The notes under the pieces were generated by a model. It made no database searches. It saw nothing but the letters and a program-made list of their open reading frames with translations, and was not told where the DNA came from. This document shows, in pieces, positions 1 to 8,835 of a stretch of 64,000 bases of DNA. The stretch is from the NCBI GenBank assembly GCA_900550925.1, contig URTU01000001.1, positions 20,678 through 84,677 of the forward strand. Reading direction: 5' to 3'. Each line of letters starts with the position of its first letter. The stretch's first letter is position 1. The DNA comes from an uncultured Alistipes sp. (lineage in GTDB: Bacteria > Bacteroidota > Bacteroidia > Bacteroidales > Rikenellaceae). The position numbers and the translations under genes are program-made.

Positions 1-1
1 A

Positions 2-187
2 AAGATATATCCCATGCCGCTATTCATGGCCGGCAAGGATCCGGTATATGTCGGGCGTATCCGCAAGGACCTGACCGACGAGAACGGACTTACCTTCTGG
101 TGCGTAAGCGACCAGATCAGGAAAGGGGCCGCCCTCAATGCCGTACAGATCGCCGAATGGCTGATCCGTAACGGCAAACTGAAATAA
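2..187 (+). CDS. asd: Aspartate-semialdehyde dehydrogenase, C-terminal end (5' part outside window)
   Basis: The last 61 codons of a gene that begins before the window. Asd reduces aspartyl phosphate to aspartate semialdehyde, the branch point to lysine/diaminopimelate, methionine and threonine. The visible tail has the family's closing motifs: a GRIRKD segment, and [19 protein letters not shown], which matches the NLRKGAA-NAVQIAE helix of bacterial Asd. The stop is at 185-187 and a strong hairpin terminator follows about 30 bases later. Only the C-terminus is visible, so the catalytic Cys and His cannot be checked. Confidence 0.88.
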   Translation, partial: KIYPMPLFMAGKDPVYVGRIRKDLTDENGLTFWCVSDQIRKGAALNAVQIAEWLIRNGKLK

Positions 188-215
188 CGGCAGCTCAATA
201 TCACAGCTGTACGCT

Positions 216-267
216 AAAAAGCAGACTCCGGTACAATGATTGAATCGTTGTACCGGAGTCTGCTTTT
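216..267. terminator. Bidirectional intrinsic terminator between asd and the orphan gene
   Basis: A 20-bp perfect stem (217-236 pairs with 248-267) with an 11-base loop. The stem ends in T-rich sequence on the plus strand (TGCTTTTCT) and in a TTTTT run when read on the minus strand. It therefore suits both the plus-strand asd gene and the minus-strand gene ending at 330. Confidence 0.85.
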
Positions 268-329
268 CTCTGCGGGTTCATTGTTTTTCTGCGGACTCAT
301 TCGGGCCGCATACCTCTGCGACACACAAC

Positions 330-701
330 TCACGCCGGATCAGGGTCCAGACCTTCATGGGCGCATATGTTTCCCAATTTGGTCTCGATGATGCCCGACA
401 GCTCTTCCTCAACCACCTGGTCGTCGTCACTGCCGTTCACCGAAAAGAACTTGCCCGGCTGTGAACAGTAGTGAACCGTACTGAAATCATCTCCCTGTAT
501 GCCTATAACCGCGTCGATCCGATCCTCATATTCGGCCATGTGTCCGAACAGCTGCAAACGCTGCTCTTCGCTCTCCATGCGGGGCAGCAGGATGATACAG
601 TTGTTGTCAAGCTCGTCAAGCGAATGACGCAGTTTCAGATGATATCGTTCGGCGATGTGCGCTGCACACGCTGCCGTAAAGCCGGATAGTACAATATTCA
701 T
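330..701 (-). CDS. Small protein of unknown function
   Basis: A 123-codon open frame. I chose the ATG at 701 because the upstream extension to 782 is less protein-like. The product is acidic, especially at its C-terminus (Asp/Glu cluster before the end). It begins MNIVLSGFTA, which resembles the first beta strand of P-loop kinases, but no GxxxxGK[ST] loop follows. No signal peptide or membrane segment is visible. It converges on asd and shares its terminator. No family is recognised, and coding status is likely but not certain. Confidence 0.5.
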   Translation of the reverse strand: MNIVLSGFTAACAAHIAERYHLKLRHSLDELDNNCIILLPRMESEEQRLQLFGHMAEYEDRIDAVIGIQGDDFSTVHYCSQPGKFFSVNGSDDDQVVEEELSGIIETKLGNICAHEGLDPDPA

Positions 702-960
702 AACGGTAAGGTTTAAGTATGTAATTATGTTATACGCCGACGGCCTCGATACGGTCATGCCATTCAACCCGTTCCGCCACACATCCGTACTGCCGTCCGG
801 AATCTCCGCACTGCCGGATACAATACCCGGTCAGCAGGCAGAGTCTTGAGGATTATCCACCTCCCTTCCGGACAAATATACGAAGTTATTTCGAGAAACT
901 CCCACTCCGACCTGCAAATTCGGTTCCGCAGCATGGCAGCCGGCATCCCCGGCAACACGA

Positions 961-996
961 AAACGCCCCGAAGACCATGACGGTCTCCGGAGCGCC
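961..996 (-). terminator. Terminator of the efflux operon
   Basis: On the minus strand, a 13-bp stem (982-994 pairs with 964-976, two G-U pairs) with a 5-base loop is followed by GTTTTCG. It lies about 130 bases downstream of the tolC-type gene that ends the tetR-acrA-acrB-tolC operon. The rest of 702-1126 holds nothing else I can support. Confidence 0.65.
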
Positions 997-1126
997 TCTC
1001 ACATAACAATCAAATGGATAGCGTCATCGAACCAAACGTCTCCGACACTATTTAATCACTCCGGCTCCCGGATCCGACGGCCCGCCTTGCGGACTGAGCC
1101 TCCGACCGTTCCGGACAGCTGCGGAA

Positions 1127-2470
1127 TCAATAGGCCCCGCCGCCCAATGCCTGATAAAGGGTTATCGTACTCGAAATCTCCGACAACTTATTGGCTATAC
1201 GGCCTATCTGCGCCTCAAGCAACGTCTGTTGTGCCGTCAAGACCTCAAGATAGGTCGTCGAACCGTATTTCATTGTCAACTGCGTATCACGCACAGCCTT
1301 CTCAAGATTCTCAACCTGCTTGTCGTAGTTCTCGCACTTGGCCTGCGCACTCTTCACCGCCACGAAAGCATCGTTAACCTCGATACCGGCATCGATCACC
1401 TGCTGGCGGAATGCCAGTTCGGCCTGCTGTTGCTGGGCCTTGGCAATCTTAAGGTTGGCATTCAACTGGCCGCGCTTCAACAGCGGTTCCAGCAACGACC
1501 CCAATGCGTTGTACAACGTGTGGCGGAAATCGTAACTGCCCGAGATCGTCAGCGACGGATAGAAGGCCGACCGCGCCGCATTGGTCACATAGAATGCCGA
1601 TGCCAGGGCATACTCGGCCTGCCGCACATCAGGACGGTTGGCCAGAACACTGACCGGCACTCCGACCGACAGCGTCTCAGGAACACTCCACCCCTCCAAC
1701 CGGCCGCGTTCAACCGTACGGGGCGTCCACCCCAACAGCGAACACAACTGATTTTCGGTCTGCCGGATCTGCTGGTCTATATCTATCAGGTTATTGCAGA
1801 TGCCGTAGTAATTTGCCTCGGTCTGATTAACCGATGCCGAGTTATAGCGCCCGGCCTGCATCAACTTACGCATTACATCGACATTCTTACGCCAGCTCTC
1901 TTCGGTCAGTGCATATATCTCCTTCTGTGCGTCGAGCGCCAGCAACGTATAATAGGTCGTTGCCACCGTGGCGATCAGCTGCGAACGCACGGCCTGCGCA
2001 TAGGCATCCTGTTGCAAAAGTTCGGCCATCTTCTCCTTCTTGGCATTGCGCAGCGATCCGAACAGGTCAATCTCCCAACTTGCGTTGACAGGCAGCTGAA
2101 CAGACCACGCACCGTCATATGATGCGCTCGGAGACACATCTACCGAAGGCAGGAATGCCAGCTTGGCACTCCGCAACGAGGCCTGCGCCTGCTCGATCTG
2201 CAACAGCGCACTCTGAAGATCGACGTTGTTCGTCAACGCCGTATCGATCAATGCACACAGCGTCGGATCGCCGAACATGTCACGCCAGTCGACACTCCCC
2301 AGCGAAACCGTATCTCCATCCGCAATATCGCCGTAGGCATCATCGGTTATCTCGTACTGCGGACCCTTGAATGTCCCGTAAATTCCGCAGCCCGTCATGA
2401 CGAATGCTGCGACGGCTGCCAGCATGAATCTCAAAAACATGCCCGATATTCTGTTATTCATATTATTCAA
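1127..2470 (-). CDS. Outer-membrane efflux lipoprotein, TolC/OprM (NodT) family
   Basis: The outer-membrane channel of a tripartite RND pump. It should form a trimeric beta barrel with a periplasmic alpha tunnel, anchored by a lipid. The 447-residue protein has a lipobox (MTGC, Cys28) and the two tandem repeats of the family. These contain motifs such as LIDTALTNNVDL near the start, LANRPDVRQAEYAL near the middle, and a second repeat with long amphipathic helices (LEVLTAQQTLLEAQ). Its ATG overlaps the 3' end of the acrB-type gene by 8 bases, so the two are translationally coupled. It is the last gene of the operon and is followed by a terminator. The length is typical of NodT-type lipoproteins. 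Confidence 0.93.
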   Translation of the reverse strand: MNNMNNRISGMFLRFMLAAVAAFVMTGCGIYGTFKGPQYEITDDAYGDIADGDTVSLGSVDWRDMFGDPTLCALIDTALTNNVDLQSALLQIEQAQASLRSAKLAFLPSVDVSPSASYDGAWSVQLPVNASWEIDLFGSLRNAKKEKMAELLQQDAYAQAVRSQLIATVATTYYTLLALDAQKEIYALTEESWRKNVDVMRKLMQAGRYNSASVNQTEANYYGICNNLIDIDQQIRQTENQLCSLLGWTPRTVERGRLEGWSVPETLSVGVPVSVLANRPDVRQAEYALASAFYVTNAARSAFYPSLTISGSYDFRHTLYNALGSLLEPLLKRGQLNANLKIAKAQQQQAELAFRQQVIDAGIEVNDAFVAVKSAQAKCENYDKQVENLEKAVRDTQLTMKYGSTTYLEVLTAQQTLLEAQIGRIANKLSEISSTITLYQALGGGAY

Positions 2471-5400
2471 CTCTCTTTCTGCGTATGACTAATCCGTATT
2501 TCTCCTGGAGGCGCTGCATGATGATGAACATCGACGGCACAACGAACAGCAAGGCTATCGTTCCGATCAGCATACCTCCGACAACACCTGCTCCCAACGT
2601 ACGGTTACCGTTGGCACTGGCACCCGTCGCATACAGCAACGGAAGCATACCGAAGACAAGCGTCAGCACCGTCATCAGAATCGGTCGCAGACGTACCTTC
2701 GCGGCATCGAACGCCGCCTCTTCGATACTCATACCCGCTTCGCGACGCTGGGCCGCATACTCCGTAATCAGGATCGCCGTCTTCGACAACAGACCGATGA
2801 TCATGATCATACCCGTCTGCAGATATATGTTGTTTTCGATTCCGAAGATCTTCGCCGCCACAAAACATCCCAATACTCCGAACGGTACCGACAGGATCAC
2901 CGCAAACGGAACAAAGAAACTCTCGTAGAGCGAACACAACAGCAGGTAGATGAAGATCACGCAGACAATCAATATGTAAACCGTATTGTTCGAACTGCTC
3001 TCCTCACGCGATGCGCTACCGAACTCATATCCGTAACCTTCGGGAAGGGTCTCCTTGGCCACCTCGCCTATGGCAGCAATCACATCACCCGAACTGTATC
3101 CCTTGGCAATGGTGACGTTGGCCGAGATCGAGTTGAACAGGTTGAAACGACTCAGGCCTTCCGGGCCGTACGTCTTGGTCAGCGTCACGAACTGACTCAC
3201 CGGAGCCATCTCGTCGCCGTTGCGGAAGTAGATGTTGTCCAGCGAATTGGGATCGAGCCGGTATTCGGGCGAGGCCTGGATGATCACCCGGTAAACCTTC
3301 GAGAAACGGATGATGTTCGAGGCGTAGATACCGCCGTAGTAACCCGATATCACATCAAGAATATCCGACGGCGATACTCCGGCCCTCTTGCACTTGGCCG
3401 CATCGACATCAACAACATACTGTACATAGTCAACCTCAAACGAACTGAAGGCCGCCATCACTTCGGGACGCTGGTTCAACTTCGCCAGGAAGCCCTGCGT
3501 AACGTTATAGAAATCACGTATATCGCCACCCTTGCGGTCCTGCAGATACAACTCCACAGCATTACCTGTTCCGTAACCGTCGATCATGCTCGGCGCCATC
3601 ACGAAGATCTCGGCATCGGTAATCTTACGCGTATCCCTGTTCAGACGCGCCATCACACCCGTCGACGAATGCTCGAACCCGGGTCGCTCACTCCAGTCCT
3701 TGAGCTGCAGCACCAACATACCGCTCGACGATCCGCTGCCGCCGGTCATGCTGTGGCCGACCAGGCGCGAATAGGCCTTCACTTCGGGATAGGTACGGAT
3801 GATATCCTCAACCTTGTCCAGAATGCCGTCCGTAAACCGCGAGTTGCTGCCCGGAGCCGTGCTGATTGAAACGAACAACGCTCCGGTATCCTCGCTCGGA
3901 ACAAGTCCGGTCTTGGTATTCTTCATGAGCAATACCGCGCAAACAGCTGCCAGAACAATTGCCAGGGCCGAAATCCATTTGCGGTGCAACATGAAGTGGA
4001 GTCCCGATTCGTACTTGCGGAACAGAGCCTGATACGATACGTTGTAGGCCTTCTTGACCAGTTTCTTGAACTTGCGGTCGGGGGTATTCCGCTGCAGGAA
4101 CAACGCACTCAGCGCCGGACTCAGCGTCAAGGCATTGAGCATCGAGATCGCCACGGCAACCGCCATCGTAAGTCCGAACTGCCGGTAGAAGATACCGCTC
4201 GTACCGCTCATGAACGAAATGGGGATGAACACGGCCATGAAGACGATGGTCGAGGTGACAACCGCCGCCGTAACATCATGCATGGCCGATGACGTTGCCT
4301 TGACGGCATCCGTTTCGCCCTCCTCGATTTTGGTCTGCACCGCCTCGACAACCACGATCGCATCGTCGACCACGGTTCCGATAACCAGGATCAGTGCAAA
4401 CAGCGTCAACAGGTTCAGACTGAAGCCCAACAGATAGATCACAGCAAACGATCCGACCAGCGAAATCAACAACGAGAGGGTCGGGATCAATGTCAGCTTG
4501 TAGTCGTGCAGGAAGAAGAACACAACCAGCACAACCAGTATGACGGCCTCAATGAGAGTTTTGACCACCTCCTTTATCGACGCGAACAGGAAGTCGTTCG
4601 TATTCTGAAGATAGACATACTCCAATCCGGCCGGGAACGATTCGGCCAACTCCTCCATCAGGGCTTCGATCTTCATGTTGATCTCCGTGGCATTCGAACC
4701 GGCCGTCTGGTTGATCATCATCATCACTCCCGGATGACCGTTCAAACCACCTATATAAGAATAACTCTGGTCGCCCAGTTCGATCTTGGCCACATCGCGC
4801 AGACGCAATACCTGACCGTCGGCCGTCGAACGTACAACCATGTTCCCGAACTCCTCGGGTGTCTGATAACGGCCGCGGTACTTCATCGTATAGGTGAAGA
4901 CATTGTCCGAATTCTCACCGAACGAACCGGTCGACGCCTCGATATTCTGTTCGGCAAGCACCGCCGTAATGTCCGAAGGCACCAGTCCGTAATGTGCCAT
5001 GGTCTCGGGGTTCAACCAGATACGCATGCTGTAGGTAGCTCCCATACAGTTGACCTCACCGACGCCCTCAATACGCTGTATCTGCGGCACAACATTGATA
5101 TTCAGATAGTTCGTTATGAACGAGTTGTCGAACGAATCATCCGGACTGTATACGCCGATCATCGCCAGCGTACTGATCTGTCGTTTCGCCACACGGACAC
5201 CTACCTGCGTAACCTCGCTCGGCAAGAGTCCCTGGGCCTCCGAGACTCGGTTCTGAACATTCACCGCAGCCTGATCCGGATCAGTCCCCTGCGTGAAATA
5301 GATATTGATGCTGGCCGAGCCCAACGATGCACTCGACTCCATGTAGGTCATGTGTTCGACACCGTTGATCGACTCCTCCAGAGGTACGATCACGGCCTCC

Positions 5401-5576
5401 TGAACCGTCTCGGCACTCGCTCCCATGTAGGAGGCCGAAACGTGAACGGTCGGCGGCGCTATGTCGGGGAACTTCTCAACTGAAAGCGACGTCAACGCCA
5501 ATATGCCCAAAAATACTATGCCTATCGAAATACAGATGGACAAGACCGGTTTTTCGATAAATCGATTCCCTTTCAT
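2463..5576 (-). CDS. RND multidrug efflux transporter, HAE-1 (AcrB/MexB) family
   Basis: The inner-membrane proton-drug antiporter of the pump. At 1037 residues it has the full AcrB length and plan: TM1 at residues 9-30, a porter domain with PN/PC subdomains, a central block of TM helices, and a second porter-plus-TM half. The proton-relay pair in TM4 is present as VVDDAIVVVE (Asp404 and Asp405, equivalent to AcrB Asp407/408). Other family marks are the start KPVLSICISI and GAGVVGGML near the end. It sits 6 bases after the acrA-type gene and overlaps the tolC-type gene. Substrates cannot be told from sequence; drugs or bile acids are likely for a gut organism (inference). Confidence 0.96.
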   Translation of the reverse strand: MKGNRFIEKPVLSICISIGIVFLGILALTSLSVEKFPDIAPPTVHVSASYMGASAETVQEAVIVPLEESINGVEHMTYMESSASLGSASINIYFTQGTDPDQAAVNVQNRVSEAQGLLPSEVTQVGVRVAKRQISTLAMIGVYSPDDSFDNSFITNYLNINVVPQIQRIEGVGEVNCMGATYSMRIWLNPETMAHYGLVPSDITAVLAEQNIEASTGSFGENSDNVFTYTMKYRGRYQTPEEFGNMVVRSTADGQVLRLRDVAKIELGDQSYSYIGGLNGHPGVMMMINQTAGSNATEINMKIEALMEELAESFPAGLEYVYLQNTNDFLFASIKEVVKTLIEAVILVVLVVFFFLHDYKLTLIPTLSLLISLVGSFAVIYLLGFSLNLLTLFALILVIGTVVDDAIVVVEAVQTKIEEGETDAVKATSSAMHDVTAAVVTSTIVFMAVFIPISFMSGTSGIFYRQFGLTMAVAVAISMLNALTLSPALSALFLQRNTPDRKFKKLVKKAYNVSYQALFRKYESGLHFMLHRKWISALAIVLAAVCAVLLMKNTKTGLVPSEDTGALFVSISTAPGSNSRFTDGILDKVEDIIRTYPEVKAYSRLVGHSMTGGSGSSSGMLVLQLKDWSERPGFEHSSTGVMARLNRDTRKITDAEIFVMAPSMIDGYGTGNAVELYLQDRKGGDIRDFYNVTQGFLAKLNQRPEVMAAFSSFEVDYVQYVVDVDAAKCKRAGVSPSDILDVISGYYGGIYASNIIRFSKVYRVIIQASPEYRLDPNSLDNIYFRNGDEMAPVSQFVTLTKTYGPEGLSRFNLFNSISANVTIAKGYSSGDVIAAIGEVAKETLPEGYGYEFGSASREESSSNNTVYILIVCVIFIYLLLCSLYESFFVPFAVILSVPFGVLGCFVAAKIFGIENNIYLQTGMIMIIGLLSKTAILITEYAAQRREAGMSIEEAAFDAAKVRLRPILMTVLTLVFGMLPLLYATGASANGNRTLGAGVVGGMLIGTIALLFVVPSMFIIMQRLQEKYGLVIRRKRVE

Positions 5577-5582
5577 GACTTG

Positions 5583-6773
5583 CTACTCTTCCGATTTAAC
5601 GTTCTCATTAGACTTCTCAGTCACACCGGCAGCCGATGCTACAGACTGTTCCGGAGCCGTCGTCGCTGCAGCCGCCTTAACCGGCATGCCTTCCTTCAAC
5701 AGACCCGCTCCGGCAGCAATGATCTGGTCTCCAACCTCCAGACCGCCCGTAACGATGTACTTACGACCGTCGTTGATCGGCGAAACGGTGATCTGCGTCG
5801 ACCGCGTCACGCCATCCACAACCTTATAGACCAGAACCTTGTCCTGCAACTCGAAGGTCGATTCCTGAGGTATGGTGATCACATTGTCGTAATGTTCCGG
5901 GAAGAGTATGCTGCCATTTGCGCCGCTGTGAAGCAGACGGTCGGGATTGGCAAAGATCGCCCGCAGCGAAACCGTTCCGGTCGTCTGGCTGATCACGCCG
6001 CTGATACTCTCAACACGGCCCGTATGGTTATATATGCTTCCGTTGCTCAACTGCAGCTGAACGTCGGGCATCTGTGCCAACGCCTTCTCCACCGAACCGT
6101 ACTGTTGCAGCATGTCCAGCAGCGAATTCTCGTCCATCGAGAAATAGACATACATCTCCGAATTGTCCGAAACTGTCGTCAACGGCGTGGCCATCGAAGC
6201 GCTTACCAATGCACCTTCACGATAGGGAATTGTCCCCACAACACCGTTCGAAGGACTCGTAACCTCGGTATATGAGAGATTGTTGGCGGCATCGATCTGC
6301 TGTGCCTCCATCTGCGCCAGCGTAGCCTGCGCCGAATGCAGCGAATTGAGCGACTGCTGCAACTCATAGGATGATACCACATCATTCTCGAACAGCTCCT
6401 TGGTGCTGTTGTATTCGAGTTCGGCCGATTCGACCCCGACCTTCGCAGCTGCCAGATTGGCTTCGGCAACTCGCAACGCCGCCTCATACGGAACCCGGTC
6501 GATAACGAACAACGTCTGTCCCTTGCGGACAACCTCGCCCTCCTTCACACGTACCGAGGTGATCTTGCCCGAAATCTGCGGATAGATATCGATATCCTGA
6601 CGTCCGCGGATGGTTGCCGAATAGGATTTGTCCAACGTCTCGTTGCTGGTCGAAACCGACAGGATCGGATATTCCACCGCCTCGCCCGACTCCGTGGTGC
6701 CTCCACAGGCACTCAACAGCATTGCCACGACACCTACCGATATCATGGCTCCAAAAATTCTACATTTTCTCAT
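5583..6773 (-). CDS. RND efflux periplasmic adaptor (AcrA/MexA-type membrane fusion lipoprotein)
   Basis: Bridges the AcrB-type pump and the TolC-type channel. The 396-residue protein has a lipobox (LLSAC, Cys23). After it come the order typical of the family: a beta/lipoyl half (GKITSVRVKEGEVVRKGQTLF), a long coiled-coil hairpin at about residues 95-160, the second lipoyl half (TEVTSPSNGVVGTIP), a beta barrel, and a membrane-proximal domain (GLEVGDQIIAAGAGLLKEGMPV). Its ATG overlaps the stop of the tetR-type gene (ATGA, 6770-6773), so it is coupled to its probable repressor. Repression by that TetR protein is inferred from position. Confidence 0.95.
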   Translation of the reverse strand: MRKCRIFGAMISVGVVAMLLSACGGTTESGEAVEYPILSVSTSNETLDKSYSATIRGRQDIDIYPQISGKITSVRVKEGEVVRKGQTLFVIDRVPYEAALRVAEANLAAAKVGVESAELEYNSTKELFENDVVSSYELQQSLNSLHSAQATLAQMEAQQIDAANNLSYTEVTSPSNGVVGTIPYREGALVSASMATPLTTVSDNSEMYVYFSMDENSLLDMLQQYGSVEKALAQMPDVQLQLSNGSIYNHTGRVESISGVISQTTGTVSLRAIFANPDRLLHSGANGSILFPEHYDNVITIPQESTFELQDKVLVYKVVDGVTRSTQITVSPINDGRKYIVTGGLEVGDQIIAAGAGLLKEGMPVKAAAATTAPEQSVASAAGVTEKSNENVKSEE

Positions 6774-7360
6774 TTTCGATCATTATTGATAATTTTATTC
6801 AATTCACTTCGTCCCCGCTCCGTGCATATACCCGCCAGACATGTCCTGACGGCGTATGCAAAAGCTTCGTATCGGACTCCGGCATCGGTTTCCGTATCGG
6901 GAAACGTCACCGGCAGGGTTTCGAACAGCACGAATACCTTGTCATCATCCGTATCGGCCGATATGAACCCATCCTGCTTGGCCTGCTGCAGGCATCTCTT
7001 CATGAGTTCAGCCAGCGGCTTACGATACTCTTCCACAAGTACTTTCCGGACAGCGACCGATCTGGCGAATTCTCTTCGGGCGGCTGGCCACGGAAGTTCA
7101 AAAAAGGCAAATACCGAATCATTGATCCGCAAGATCGATTCAAGGCTTCCGGATGCTGCAATCTCCGCGCGAAGGGCCGCCAGACTCGACTCCATGCGTT
7201 CTTTCAGGCAGTCTCTCAACAGACTCGCCTTGTCCGGAAAAAACTCATAGAGCGTACGTTTCGAAACATGCATCTTCTCGGCTATACGTTCCATTGTCGT
7301 ACCATTGATCCCATACTCCACAAAACACTCTTCTGCCGCACGTACGATACGATCTTTCAT
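6770..7360 (-). CDS. TetR/AcrR-family transcriptional regulator
   Basis: A 196-residue regulator, probably the autoregulated repressor of the acrA-acrB-tolC genes that follow. The N-terminal helix-turn-helix is clear (GTTMERIAEKMHVSKRTLYEFFPDK, a TetR signature, at about residues 20-43). The C-terminal ligand-binding domain is unspecific. The open frame extends to 7408 but only through a TTG codon, so I take the ATG at 7360. It is the first gene of the operon, which is common for TetR repressors of RND pumps in Bacteroidota. Ligand unknown. Confidence 0.92.
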   Translation of the reverse strand: MKDRIVRAAEECFVEYGINGTTMERIAEKMHVSKRTLYEFFPDKASLLRDCLKERMESSLAALRAEIAASGSLESILRINDSVFAFFELPWPAARREFARSVAVRKVLVEEYRKPLAELMKRCLQQAKQDGFISADTDDDKVFVLFETLPVTFPDTETDAGVRYEAFAYAVRTCLAGICTERGRSELNKIINNDRK

Positions 7361-7432
7361 CCAAAATCCATTTTTTTGCCTGGCAAATAACGGGTTTATA
7401 TCGCACAATAGTTTGCTGAATCTTATACATTA

Positions 7433-7510
7433 TTTGTCAAAATAAAACCACACAACAAGATCACACAAGTCATTTGGCTATGCATAAACTTTGTTTGTCA
7501 AAACATAAAC
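7433..7510. repeat. Pair of TTTGTCAAAA direct repeats in the tetR/araC divergent region
   Basis: TTTGTCAAAA occurs at 7433-7442 and again at 7494-7503, and similar A-rich sequence follows each copy. The core TTTG-T-CAAA is itself palindromic. The pair sits in the 239-base divergent region between the TetR gene (minus) and the AraC gene (plus). It could be an operator for either regulator. This is an inference from sequence and position only. Confidence 0.35.
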
Positions 7511-7571
7511 ATGAAACCTTACGGAATATCCGCTTGGCAGCCAAACATACTTTGCATGCTCAATTTTTCGT

Positions 7572-7579
7572 TATATTTG
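7572..7579 (+). promoter_or_regulatory. Probable -7 element of the araC-type gene
   Basis: TATATTTG, an exact match to the Bacteroidota -7 consensus TAnnTTTG, ends 20 bases before the ATG at 7600. A TTTG lies upstream but with a 17-base spacer, shorter than the 19-20 seen at other promoters here. The upstream half is therefore uncertain. Confidence 0.5.
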
Positions 7580-7599
7580 CCGATAGATACTGCTGAACA

Positions 7600-8475
7600 A
7601 TGGATTTTCATGACTTCATACTACTGCACGGCCGCGATTGTCTGTTCATGGACGAAGGTTTCGCCATGTGGCGAATATCGCACAAAAGCCTGTCCCAACA
7701 ACCGTTACGCTTCGAACACACCCACTCGATACTGCTCGTCTGCTCCGGCAGCCTGTGCATAAATGTCGACGACCACCCATACCAATTGCAAAAAAACGGA
7801 ATCGCCGATATAATCGACACTGTCCGAATCGAACTGACCGAAGCTTCGCATGATCTCGAAGCATACCAACTGATATTTACACATGCATTCCTCACCGACC
7901 AGATCAAGCACCGGCCGCCGTTCCCGTTCTCATACGTCCTCGAAGCAAAACAGAATCCCGTCTCCATTGTCAGCAACCAGATCATGAAGACATACATGAT
8001 GAGAATTGCCGCTATCGAGAGTGTCCTGCAGAACCATACCCACTATTTCCGGCTCGAGATGCTCCGCAGCACATTCTGGATGCTCCTGCTCGACATTGCA
8101 AACACATATCTCCACCATGCCGAAAATGACCGCACTCAAAAGGAGTCGGGCCGAATGCGCGACATATTCGAACATTTCATATCGCTGCTGCCGAGGCACA
8201 TCATGGAGAGCCATACGGTCGGCTTCTACGCCTCGAAACTCTGTATCACGCCACAGTATCTGAGCCGAATCGTACGCAAGATATCCGGTCAATCGGTGTC
8301 GGAGATGATCAACCGGCTGTTGATCGGCGAATTGATCAAACTCCTCGACGACACCGACAAGTCGATGCAGGAGATCGCCGAACAGCTTCACTTCGCCGAT
8401 CAGGCCACAATGACAAAATTCTTCAAACGGCACAAGGGTATCTCGCCTACCGAATACCGAAAACTGAACAAGTAG
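7600..8475 (+). CDS. AraC-family transcriptional regulator
   Basis: A 291-residue regulator. The C-terminal ~95 residues form the double helix-turn-helix of the family: HTVGFYASKLCITPQYLSRI is the first motif, and MQEIAEQLHFADQATMTKFF with the closing HKGISPTEYRKL is the second. The N-terminal half looks like a cupin-type sensor (FEHTHSILLVCSG ... VDDHPYQLQKNGIADI). It is transcribed away from the efflux operon, so it may act on that operon, on itself, or on a distant target. It is also upstream of the glp operon, but that operon has its own DeoR regulator. Target and ligand cannot be told. Confidence 0.92.
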   Translation: MDFHDFILLHGRDCLFMDEGFAMWRISHKSLSQQPLRFEHTHSILLVCSGSLCINVDDHPYQLQKNGIADIIDTVRIELTEASHDLEAYQLIFTHAFLTDQIKHRPPFPFSYVLEAKQNPVSIVSNQIMKTYMMRIAAIESVLQNHTHYFRLEMLRSTFWMLLLDIANTYLHHAENDRTQKESGRMRDIFEHFISLLPRHIMESHTVGFYASKLCITPQYLSRIVRKISGQSVSEMINRLLIGELIKLLDDTDKSMQEIAEQLHFADQATMTKFFKRHKGISPTEYRKLNK

Positions 8476-8514
8476 CCTCCTGGCAACTTCCCATATTTAT
8501 TATAAGATTGCATG

Positions 8515-8552
8515 GCACATGGTATGTGCATGACTCAGGCACAGGTATGTGC
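8515..8552. repeat. Two tandem palindromes GCACA-(4/5)-TGTGC
   Basis: GCACA TGGTA TGTGC (8515-8529) and GCACA GGTA TGTGC (8539-8552) are two near-identical dyads about two helical turns apart. They lie in the 360-base gap between the AraC gene and glpA. The layout resembles a pair of dimer-binding operator sites. No assignment is possible from sequence. The rest of 8476-8700 shows no gene. Confidence 0.4.
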
Positions 8553-8750
8553 ACCGCTCAGACACACGCCTCACTTCCCATACGCATATATATCTTCGTT
8601 GTGCCGACTGCAAGCCCGGGCACCTGGCCGGTACGAATCTTGCCACATGACACGATCGGACATACGACAGACAACGATTTGTCCAAACTTTGTTTTCTTT
8701 TGTCCGAGACGAAACAAAACAAATGAAAAGTCCCTATTCGCCGTTTTCGG

Positions 8751-8789
8751 AACAAAATGAAACAATTTTGCTTTCATTTTATTTTGTTT
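8751..8789. promoter_or_regulatory. Candidate GlpR operator: long inverted repeat over the glp promoter
   Basis: AACAAAATGAAA (8751-8762) faces TTTCATTTTATTTTGTTT (8772-8789) across a 9-base spacer. The right arm covers the -33 TTTG of the glpA promoter, so a protein bound here would block transcription. A related A-rich direct copy (GAAACAAAACAAATGAAAAG) lies at 8711-8730. The DeoR-family gene at the end of the operon is the natural candidate for binding. This is inferred from symmetry and location, not shown. Confidence 0.5.
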
Positions 8790-8813
8790 ATATGAAAAGT
8801 GTTACTATATTTG
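8783..8813 (+). promoter_or_regulatory. Promoter of the glp operon
   Basis: TTTG (8783-8786), a 19-base spacer, then TATATTTG (8806-8813). This is an exact match to the Bacteroidota primary-sigma consensus. The glpA ATG is at 8836, leaving a leader of about 15-20 bases. Confidence 0.8.
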
Positions 8814-8835
8814 CAGGAAATCAATTTACCAACCT

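Noticed and set aside
764..1009. 81-codon minus-strand frame after the efflux operon
   Set aside because: It contains the terminator hairpin of the operon and shows no recognisable features.
7361..7408. N-terminal extension of the TetR regulator to 7408
   Set aside because: It starts with TTG and lengthens the protein before the helix-turn-helix without any family support. The ATG at 7360 fits.
8508..8760. Two overlapping 72- and 82-codon frames between the AraC gene and glpA
   Set aside because: Composition is not protein-like and they cover the palindromes and operator/promoter region.
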